Assembly (NCBI GenBank): GCA_000720845.1
Contig: JODU01000023.1
Location: 1 to 64,000, forward strand
DNA from: Kitasatospora aureofaciens
GTDB taxonomy: Bacteria > Actinomycetota > Actinomycetes > Streptomycetales > Streptomycetaceae
DNA: 64,000 nucleotides
Direction: 5' to 3'
Part shown: in pieces, positions 33,882 through 40,885 of the stretch
Layout: the number at the start of each line of letters is the position of its first letter
Numbering within the stretch: the stretch's first letter is position 1
Position numbers and translations under genes: made by a program
The notes under the pieces: generated by a model
What the model was told of the DNA's origin: nothing
The model's database searches: none
Seen by the model: only the letters and a program-made list of their open reading frames with translations

Positions 33882-35423
33882 CTAGAACCGGCGCCAGGGC
33901 GACATGCCGGCGGCGCGGAGACGGCGGTGGAGGAGGACGCAGTAGGCGGCGTCGAGGAGGAACGTCCACCCGTACATCACGTTGATCAGCGGGGTCAGCG
34001 GGTACGAGCGGTTGCCCAGAGCCTTGCGCCCGAAGTCGGACCAACTCGTCGGCCAGGTCCGCTGCGGCGAGGTGGTGACGGTGAGTGCCGTGGCGATCCA
34101 GGCGCACAGCGTGCCCAGCCACTTGCCGAGGGCGATGTACATCGACTGGCCGGCGGGCGACCCGCGGTCCTCCAGCATCTTGATGTACAGGATCGACATC
34201 ATCAGGTTGATCCCGAACCCGGTGTACTCCCCGTCGGGATCGGCCAGGTCGATGAAGGCGTGGTAGTTGACCGACAGGGCGACGGCCACGAACAGGCCGA
34301 ACAGCGGGCGGAAGTAGCGCCCGAGCGCGCTGTCCGGGAACTGCGCCGCGCCGTACTTCCACACCTGCCAGGCGATCACGGCGTCGACCAGGAACCCGAA
34401 GATGCTCGCGGTGTGGAAGTAGTCACCCAGCGGGTCGAGGAGGAAACCGTAGGCGAACTCCCAGGTCAGGTTGGCGAAGAGAGCGGCGAGCGGCACGCCG
34501 TAGGTCTGGTCGGCGAAGCCCCGGTAGATGATCGCCACGTAGGCGACCAGCCAACCGACCACGCACAACATGCCGAACAGGACGACGGCGCTCGACACTC
34601 CGTCGGCCGTGGCCTCGTCCTCGTGCCGTTCGAACGCCGGTTCCGGATAGTCGCCCCATGCGGGGGCGCAGTGGAGTGCCACCGCCCGTTGCAGCCGTTC
34701 CCGGTCCGCGGCGCCGACGGACCGGAGCCGTTTCTCCAACTGGGCTCTGAAGTCGGCCACTTCATCGCGCAGCCGGTCCGCTGCCGCGGCACCGTGGGTG
34801 TCGACGAAGGCCGCGTAGATGTTGGTGCGCTTGATCGTCTCGGGACCGGCCGCGTACCGCGTCACGTCCCACGCGACATAGGCCAGCGTCTCGGCGGGCC
34901 GGAGCGCCTCGCGGAGCGCCTCGGCACCGGGGCGGTCCCACGACCGGCCGAGGTCGCGGACGACGCGCAGTTCGCTGGGGGCCAGTTCCAAGAGGCGCCG
35001 CAGCTGCCTCGGTTCCGCGGTCCCCCGGCGGACCGCGAATTCGGTCTCGGCCAGTTCCGCGATGTCCTGATGCAGCTGCGCGCCATCGGGAATGCGGGTG
35101 CAGAGACGTGCGAGAACTCTTTCGATACAGGCGTCCCTAAAACCTGAGAGTTGGCCGAAAATCCGCCCTCCCACAGGTTCCGGAGCAAGGGCGGCGAGAC
35201 GTCCGCGTTTCATCGCGGATGCCAGGTAGCGCACTGTCAAGCGTGCGGGCGTGGCATGAAGTTGCCATTTCAGGGAGGACCCGAGGACGGGTCGGTGGAT
35301 GCCTTCACTGACGGCCGTCTCGGTACCGCGGCGCAACGGCGGGGCGACTTGGGCGACGGCCGAGGTCAACAGGCGTTTGACCCGCCCAGAAGCCGACAAC
35401 CTCAGGGTTCTCATGCTGCTCAA
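33882..35423 (-). CDS. Fused terpene cyclase: terpene-synthase-like domain plus Pyr4/DmtA-type membrane cyclase
   Basis: 513 aa. TTG at 35423 is favoured because AGGAGG ends five bases upstream; the ATG three codons in would be 14 bases away. Residues about 90-260 are homologous to the protein encoded at 31375-32304, but the second metal motif is degenerate (AYVAWDVTRY at 181-190 where the homologue has ND). Residues about 275-500 form seven or so membrane helices. FANLTWEFAYGF puts a Glu at 322, and WTFLLDAAYC puts an Asp at 491. This matches, from memory, the spacing of the essential Glu63 and Asp218 of fungal Pyr4. Bacterial DmtA cyclises farnesyl-indole the same way. It is predicted to protonate and cyclise a prenyl substrate in the membrane. 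Confidence 0.75.
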   Translation of the reverse strand: MSSMRTLRLSASGRVKRLLTSAVAQVAPPLRRGTETAVSEGIHRPVLGSSLKWQLHATPARLTVRYLASAMKRGRLAALAPEPVGGRIFGQLSGFRDACIERVLARLCTRIPDGAQLHQDIAELAETEFAVRRGTAEPRQLRRLLELAPSELRVVRDLGRSWDRPGAEALREALRPAETLAYVAWDVTRYAAGPETIKRTNIYAAFVDTHGAAAADRLRDEVADFRAQLEKRLRSVGAADRERLQRAVALHCAPAWGDYPEPAFERHEDEATADGVSSAVVLFGMLCVVGWLVAYVAIIYRGFADQTYGVPLAALFANLTWEFAYGFLLDPLGDYFHTASIFGFLVDAVIAWQVWKYGAAQFPDSALGRYFRPLFGLFVAVALSVNYHAFIDLADPDGEYTGFGINLMMSILYIKMLEDRGSPAGQSMYIALGKWLGTLCAWIATALTVTTSPQRTWPTSWSDFGRKALGNRSYPLTPLINVMYGWTFLLDAAYCVLLHRRLRAAGMSPWRRF

Positions 35424-35617
35424 TCCAGCCTCCTAGAGCCGAAACCGCATGATCCATATGGCCTGCGGGCGCACAACCACCATGACGGAAGGGGAAATTC
35501 CGGGTTGCGTCCATCCGAACGGGTGGTCAATATGGTGTACCATATCGACTTCCGCCGCTCAGGCTCAGCTGCAAGACCTGCCGCAAATGGTTGCCGTCCA
35601 GACCACGGGGGTATGCA
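35424..35617. promoter_or_regulatory. Divergent promoter region of the terpenoid cluster with palindromic operators
   Basis: This 194-bp region separates the two operons and is AT-richer than its flanks. It contains a near-perfect palindrome, ATATGGT-GT-ACCATAT, at 35530-35545, and a second palindrome, CCATATGG, at 35454-35461. The two share the ATATGG/CCATAT half-site and are 76 bp apart, suiting co-ordinated control of both operons by one dimeric regulator. No regulator gene lies within the cluster. Confidence 0.55.
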
Positions 35618-36646
35618 TTGGACGCCGTTTTAGAGCACTCATTGTCCGCCGCAGAAGCAGATGAATTACACGCGGCAGCCCGTGCCGCGCTGACCGCCCA
35701 TGGATCGCCTTCTATTCCCTCTTTCTATAAGGGAGTGGAAGAGTACGCCCGTCGAATACCGGCGTCGCTGCGTGCCCTTCTGAAGGAATTCCGGGAATCC
35801 CCCACGCTGTGCGCGCTGCGCGTCTCGGGCGTTCGGGTGGACCCGGATCGGTGCGGGCCCACCCCGCTCACCTGGCAGGAAGGCCTGGACGACACCCGCC
35901 AGGCCCCGGAGGAGGCGCAACTGGCGCTGGTGGCCTCCCGGCTGGGCGGAGTCTTCGCGTGGCCCACCATCCAGCGCGGACGGATGGTGCAGAACCTGGT
36001 CCCCGTCGAGAGCGACCGCCGGGAGCAGAGCGGTCACGGCTCGGTCGCCCTGGAGTGGCACACGGAGGACGGCTTCCACCAGGACCGGTGCCGCTACCTG
36101 GCACTGCTCGGCATCCGGAATCCCGACCGCGTGCCCACCACGATCGGCAGAGTCCACGACGTGCGGCTGAGCGAACGCCACCGGTCCGTGCTGCGCGAGA
36201 AGCGCTTCCTGATCCGCCCGGACCTGGAGCATCTGCGCCAGCTGGCCGACTACGCTCCCGGCAGCGAGATCCTGCGGCGCGCCCACGAGATGAACGAGGA
36301 CCCGGAGCCGGTCGCCCTCTTCTTCGGCACTCCCGGCTCCCCGTGCCTGCGGATCGACGCGCCCTACACCACCGCGTTGCCCGGCGACGAGGAGGCCGCC
36401 GAGGCCCTGGCCGCGGTCGTCGACGAGCTGAGCCGCGCCCAACGGGACGTGGTGGTCGACGAGGGAGACGTGCTCATCGTCGACAACTACCGCGCCGTGC
36501 ACGGCCGTCGTGCCTTCCAGCCGCGATACGACGGCACGGACCGCTGGCTGAAGCGGCTGAGCGTGGCCGGCGGCAGCACGGTGACCGGCCCGGCCGACCA
36601 CCGGTCGCTGTCCCGCAGCGCACCTGGCCGGCCGTCGTTTCTCTGA
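35618..36646 (+). CDS. Fe(II)/2-oxoglutarate-dependent oxygenase (clavaminate synthase/AsnO-like), terpenoid cluster
   Basis: 342 aa from TTG at 35618, which follows GGGGG at six to seven bases; an earlier TTG at 35591 has no ribosome-binding site. It has a jelly-roll oxygenase with the iron triad His148-Thr-Glu150 in LEWHTEDGFHQD and His295 in YRAVHGRRAF, and a 2-oxoglutarate-binding Arg at about 309. The spacing resembles amino-acid hydroxylases such as AsnO and VioC. In this setting it probably hydroxylates or desaturates the terpenoid. TTA codons at residues 5 and 17 make it a strong candidate for control by the bldA tRNA. It is the first gene of the rightward operon. Confidence 0.85.
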   Translation: MDAVLEHSLSAAEADELHAAARAALTAHGSPSIPSFYKGVEEYARRIPASLRALLKEFRESPTLCALRVSGVRVDPDRCGPTPLTWQEGLDDTRQAPEEAQLALVASRLGGVFAWPTIQRGRMVQNLVPVESDRREQSGHGSVALEWHTEDGFHQDRCRYLALLGIRNPDRVPTTIGRVHDVRLSERHRSVLREKRFLIRPDLEHLRQLADYAPGSEILRRAHEMNEDPEPVALFFGTPGSPCLRIDAPYTTALPGDEEAAEALAAVVDELSRAQRDVVVDEGDVLIVDNYRAVHGRRAFQPRYDGTDRWLKRLSVAGGSTVTGPADHRSLSRSAPGRPSFL

Positions 36647-36734
36647 GCAAGAGGTCCTGGCGACCGGCCGCACCACGTCCGTACGCAGTCAGTCGATGAC
36701 TCGTTCAGCGAATACACGGGGGAAGTGAACGCTC

Positions 36735-37652
36735 ATGTCATTGCCCGTAGGCAACACCCAGGCGGACGTGGACTATCCCGTCCCGATGGAGAATTTCCGG
36801 CGCCAGGTGAACGAACGGCTGCGTTCCTCGGTGGACTCGGTGGGGCCACCCAGGCTGCGTGAGGCAATGGCCTATTCCTTATTGGCCGACGGAAAACGCA
36901 TCCGGCCCACCCTGTGCCTGTTGGCCTTCGAGATGTTCGACACCGATGTGGCCACTGCCCTGCCCACGGCCTGCGCCCTGGAAATGCTGCACACGGCGTC
37001 ACTCATCCACGACGACCTGCCGTCCATGGACGATGACGACTTCCGCCGCGGCAGCCCCTCCAATCACCGGGTGTTCGGTGAGGGAATGGCGCTGCTGGCA
37101 GGAGACGCGCTTCTCGCGTACGCGCTGGAGTTCATTCTCCACAACGCCGAAACCCTGCACCCGGAGAAACTTCTGGGCGTCATGGCCAAACTGATCGAGG
37201 TGGTCGGCCCGTCCGGGCTTTCCGGCGGCCAGGCACTCGACCTCCATTGCCAGGGACTCGACCAGGTCGCCCCGTGGACCGTGGAGGAGATGCACATCAA
37301 GAAGACCGGGGCGCTCATCGAGGCCTCGGTGGTCACCGGGGCGATACTCGGAGGCGCGTCGCAGGAAGACATAGCGCGCCTGACGACGTATGCGAGAAAC
37401 CTCGGGCTCGCCTATCAGATCGTGGACGACATACTCGACGAGACGTCGACCTTCGACGAGTTCGGCAAGGAGGTCGGCCAGGACCGGGCCGCGGGGAAAT
37501 GGACGTACCCCCGGCTGATGGGCGTGGAGAAGGCGCGGCAGCGGGTACGCGAACTGATCGCGCACGCCGTGGCGGAACTCGAAGGTTTCGGCGAGCGCGC
37601 GTCCATGCTCCGGTGGGCCGCTCAGGTCGTCCACGACCGGGCCGCCGCATGA
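36735..37652 (+). CDS. Geranylgeranyl diphosphate synthase (type II polyprenyl synthetase)
   Basis: 305 aa. The first Asp-rich motif DDLPSMDDDD carries the two-residue insertion of bacterial type II enzymes. The second is DDILDE in AYQIVDDILDE. GKRIRP and GGQALDL are present. The residues just before the first motif are small (TASLIH), without the bulky aromatic that stops chain growth at C15, so GGPP (C20) is the likely product. It supplies the prenyl diphosphate for the cluster. A TTA codon encodes Leu49. It is 88 bases downstream of the oxygenase. Its stop overlaps the next start (ATGA). Confidence 0.92.
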   Translation: MSLPVGNTQADVDYPVPMENFRRQVNERLRSSVDSVGPPRLREAMAYSLLADGKRIRPTLCLLAFEMFDTDVATALPTACALEMLHTASLIHDDLPSMDDDDFRRGSPSNHRVFGEGMALLAGDALLAYALEFILHNAETLHPEKLLGVMAKLIEVVGPSGLSGGQALDLHCQGLDQVAPWTVEEMHIKKTGALIEASVVTGAILGGASQEDIARLTTYARNLGLAYQIVDDILDETSTFDEFGKEVGQDRAAGKWTYPRLMGVEKARQRVRELIAHAVAELEGFGERASMLRWAAQVVHDRAAA

Positions 37653-38758
37653 CCGGCGCCGACGGCTCCCGCGAGGAGCTGGAGACCACTCCCGTCTCGG
37701 CCCTCCCGCCGAATCCCGCCGGGGCGAACATCGCCGCTTCCTGGTACGCGGCGATCAGAGGTTCGCGGCTGGGCAAGGGCCCGCACCGGATGCGGCTGTT
37801 CGGACGCGAGGTGGTGCTGTGGCGAGACCGGCGGGGAACGGCACGGTGCGTCACGGCGCACTGCCCCCACCAGGGCGCCAACCTGGGTCTGGGCGACGTC
37901 GTCGACGGGCAACTGCGCTGCCCCTTCCACCACTGGCGGTTCGACGGGAACGGCGCCTGCTCCGCCATCCCGGGCGTCTCGCGCATCCCCACGACCGCCC
38001 GGACGCGGTCCTACCCGACCCGCGAGGCGCACGGATTCGTCTGGGTCTGGTACGGAACCGCCGAGCCCCTCTTCGAGCTGCCGGAGTTTCCCGCCCTTTC
38101 CGACAGGCCCCGCCGCTACCTCGGCTTCCACTACGACGACGCGACCACCGGGACGGTCCGGCAGCTGCTGGAGAACGCGGTCGACCACCAGCACTTCAGC
38201 GCCCTGCACGGACTCGACCTGGAGGGGGTGGAGTTCCGCGTCCTCACCGCTCAGTCCGAGGCTGCGGACAACGGCCCGCCGCTGTCGAGGGACGACGCCT
38301 GGTTCGGCGTCCGGTTCTCCGGACGGCCGTGGCGGCCGCCGCTGCGCCGCGCCCCGTTCGCCTGGCTCACCGCCGTCGTCTCCACGTTCGCGATGGGCCG
38401 CCGCATGCAGTTGCTGGTCGACGGCTGGCCCGGTGGGCAGCGCTTCACGGCGTACGTGGACGGCACCGAGATCTACAAAGTGATCATGGGGATCGTCCCC
38501 GAGGGGGACCGGGCCACCCGGCAGGTCGGATGGGCCGGCGTGCGCCGCACGGGACGCTGGCACCGCACCCTCTTCCACTACGTCCTGTTCTGGGTCCAGA
38601 ACCGGGCGGGGACCTTCCAGGACGTGCCCGTCTACGACTCGACCCGCAACGCCCAGCCCACGGTCTACGTGCGCTACGACAACGGGCTCCTCCGGTTCCG
38701 CCGCTACTACCAGTCGTGGGTCGACCGCGCGGCGGACGACGGAAAGGCCGGCACATGA
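37649..38758 (+). CDS. Rieske non-heme iron oxygenase 1, terpenoid cluster
   Basis: 369 aa, ATG overlapping the GGPP synthase stop. The N-terminal Rieske [2Fe-2S] domain has Cys72-Pro-His74 and Cys91-Pro-Phe-His94. The catalytic domain has the iron site ENAVDHQHFSALH (Asp179, His182, His187) after the conserved Glu. The overall architecture resembles single-component terminal oxygenases such as KshA (3-ketosteroid 9-hydroxylase) and the cholesterol 7-desaturases, which fits a polycyclic terpenoid substrate. It needs an external reductase, not found in the window. It is the first of three paralogues in a row. Confidence 0.9.
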   Translation: MTGADGSREELETTPVSALPPNPAGANIAASWYAAIRGSRLGKGPHRMRLFGREVVLWRDRRGTARCVTAHCPHQGANLGLGDVVDGQLRCPFHHWRFDGNGACSAIPGVSRIPTTARTRSYPTREAHGFVWVWYGTAEPLFELPEFPALSDRPRRYLGFHYDDATTGTVRQLLENAVDHQHFSALHGLDLEGVEFRVLTAQSEAADNGPPLSRDDAWFGVRFSGRPWRPPLRRAPFAWLTAVVSTFAMGRRMQLLVDGWPGGQRFTAYVDGTEIYKVIMGIVPEGDRATRQVGWAGVRRTGRWHRTLFHYVLFWVQNRAGTFQDVPVYDSTRNAQPTVYVRYDNGLLRFRRYYQSWVDRAADDGKAGT

Positions 38759-39756
38759 GTCCCGCGCCGGTGCGGGGCCGGCCGCCCCGCGATCTCGAAG
38801 CCCCCCGCGACCTGGCGCGTGGATGGTACGTGGCCGAGCGCTCCACCCGGGTGGGACGGCGGCCCCGGCCCGCGGTCGTGGCCGGCACGGAAGTGGTGGT
38901 GTGGCGCACGGGCGACGGCGCTGCCGTGGTCATGGACCGTTTCTGCCCCCACCAGGGGGCCGCACTGGAGCTGGGCCGGGTGGTGGACGGGGATCTGCGA
39001 TGCGCGTTCCACCACTGGCGGTTCGACGGGGAGGGGACCTGCGTGGCCGCCCCGTCCACCCGGCGCCTGCCACGCGGCACCACGGCCCGGGTCCACCCCT
39101 CCTGGGAGGGGCTCGGCTACGTCTGGACCTGGAGGGGCTCGGCGGTACCCGAGTACCCGCCGCCGGACTTCCCGCACCTCGGCCCGACGTCGCCGGCCCA
39201 CCGGCGCTACCGCTTCGCCTTCGACACCAACGCCACGGCCCGCCGGGTCCTGGAGAACGGCTTCGACCTGCCCCACTTCCCGGTGGTCCACGGCATCGCG
39301 GGAGATCTGCGGCTCACCTGGGACGCCGAGGAGAACAAACACACGATGGGGGCGCGCATCACCACGGACTCGATCGCCCTGCCCGGCCCCCTGGCCAGGC
39401 GCCCCGGAGGTCTGGGACGGCTCTGCCTGCACCTGCGCTCGACGCCCTCGTACCAGGTGCTGACCTTCGAGCTCGACGACCGGCCGGTCGCACACGAGTT
39501 GCTGGCCGTGACGCCGGTGGCGCGGGACAGGACCACGATGCACGGCTGGACCGTCGTGCCACGGGCCGGCGGTCTGCTGGGCTCCGCCCCGGTCTTCTGG
39601 GCCTACCGGCTCCAGCACTGGTGGGGAACCCGGGCGGACCTGCGGATCTACCGGGACGCCGAGGAGACCGACGGCTCGATCAACACCCCGGACGACGAGG
39701 GCGTGCTGCGGTTCCGCCAGTTCCATCGCCACTGGACGGGGCGGGGGCCGCGATGA
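38755..39756 (+). CDS. Rieske non-heme iron oxygenase 2, terpenoid cluster
   Basis: 333 aa, ATG overlapping the previous stop (ATGA, 38755-38758). Rieske ligands are Cys64, His66, Cys83 and His86 (FCPHQG...CAFHHW). The iron-site motif ENGFDLPHFPVVH gives Asp171, His174, His179. It is the shortest of the three paralogues. All metal ligands are intact, so it should be active. It probably oxidises the terpenoid skeleton at a different position from the others. Confidence 0.9.
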   Translation: MSPAPVRGRPPRDLEAPRDLARGWYVAERSTRVGRRPRPAVVAGTEVVVWRTGDGAAVVMDRFCPHQGAALELGRVVDGDLRCAFHHWRFDGEGTCVAAPSTRRLPRGTTARVHPSWEGLGYVWTWRGSAVPEYPPPDFPHLGPTSPAHRRYRFAFDTNATARRVLENGFDLPHFPVVHGIAGDLRLTWDAEENKHTMGARITTDSIALPGPLARRPGGLGRLCLHLRSTPSYQVLTFELDDRPVAHELLAVTPVARDRTTMHGWTVVPRAGGLLGSAPVFWAYRLQHWWGTRADLRIYRDAEETDGSINTPDDEGVLRFRQFHRHWTGRGPR

Positions 39757-39802
39757 GGGACGCGACGCGGGAACGGCGGCGGATCGACGAGGGGAAGAGC
39801 GG

Positions 39803-40885
39803 ATGAGGCGGAAGACGTCGGAACGCCTGGCCGCGTCGGCCAGGCCGGTCACCAACCTCGCCTCGGGCTGGTACGTCGCGCTCCCCTCGGCCGAGCTGAG
39901 GACCGGGCCTCGCCGGGCCACCCTGTTCGGCACCGCCCACGTCGCCTGGCGCGGCAAGGACGGGCAGGCTCATGTGCAGGGTGCGGTCTGCCCGCACGCG
40001 GGCGCCGCCCTGTTCGGCGGCCGGGTGGTCGACGGCACCCTCGAATGCCCCTTCCACCGATGGCGGTTCGACGGGTCCGGGGCGTGCGTCTCGGTGCCGG
40101 GGAGGCGCCCGCCGGCCCGGGCCGCCGTCACCGCACTGCCCACGCGCGAGTGCTCCGGCTACGTGTGGGTGTGGTACGGGGCCGGGCCGCCCCGGTACGA
40201 GCCACCGGACCTGCCGGGACTGGAGGCCCGCCGGTTCCCGGGCATCCGCGCCTTCCGCCTGGCCGACCCGACCAGGGCCACCACTCGGCGGATCCTGGAG
40301 AACACCTATGACCCCGACCACCTGGTGGCCCTGCACGGGCTGACGGTGGCCGGGCAGGCCCGGATCACCTTCCCCGCCGCGGGCGGGAAGGCGCTGAGCG
40401 GCGCCGTGCCGGGCGCGGCGGACGGCGGCGCGACGGCGGCCGGCGGCGGCCCGGAGGACCGCTGCGACGCGACCCTGACCTGGCCCTCGTACCGGGGACC
40501 GCTGGGCACGGTGTCCAACGCGTTCGGGCTCAACGCCGACGAGTTCACCCTGCGGGTGCGCGGCTGGGCGAGCTGCCAGGAGATCGAGTACTTCGCCGAC
40601 GGCCGGCGTCTGTACCGGATGGTCCTCGCCGTCACCCCGATCGGGGAGCACCACAGCGTCCAGCACATCAACGCCGCCGTGGACGCCGACGGTGCGGGGA
40701 TCGTCGGGTGGCTGCGCTCACTGGTCCACCGCGCCGAGGTGCAGGTGGCCGCACGCCAGGACCTCCCGGTCTTCGACACCCTGCTGCCGGGGGACCGGCA
40801 CGGCATCTATGTGCCCGGGGACGAGGCGGTCCGGCGGTTCCGGCGGTTCTACCAGCAGTGGGTGGAGTTGGCGCAGCGTGGCTGA
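39803..40885 (+). CDS. Rieske non-heme iron oxygenase 3, terpenoid cluster
   Basis: 360 aa, ATG at 39803 with GAGGGG seven to eight bases upstream. Rieske ligands are Cys63, His65, Cys82, His85 (CPHAGA...CPFHRW), and the iron site ENTYDPDHLVALH gives Asp170, His173, His178. A Gly/Ala-rich insertion at about 190-215 is absent in the other two. A 46-base gap after oxygenase 2 holds a 17-codon frame overlapping both genes. Its 3' end overlaps the next gene's GTG by eight bases. Confidence 0.9.
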   Translation: MRRKTSERLAASARPVTNLASGWYVALPSAELRTGPRRATLFGTAHVAWRGKDGQAHVQGAVCPHAGAALFGGRVVDGTLECPFHRWRFDGSGACVSVPGRRPPARAAVTALPTRECSGYVWVWYGAGPPRYEPPDLPGLEARRFPGIRAFRLADPTRATTRRILENTYDPDHLVALHGLTVAGQARITFPAAGGKALSGAVPGAADGGATAAGGGPEDRCDATLTWPSYRGPLGTVSNAFGLNADEFTLRVRGWASCQEIEYFADGRRLYRMVLAVTPIGEHHSVQHINAAVDADGAGIVGWLRSLVHRAEVQVAARQDLPVFDTLLPGDRHGIYVPGDEAVRRFRRFYQQWVELAQRG

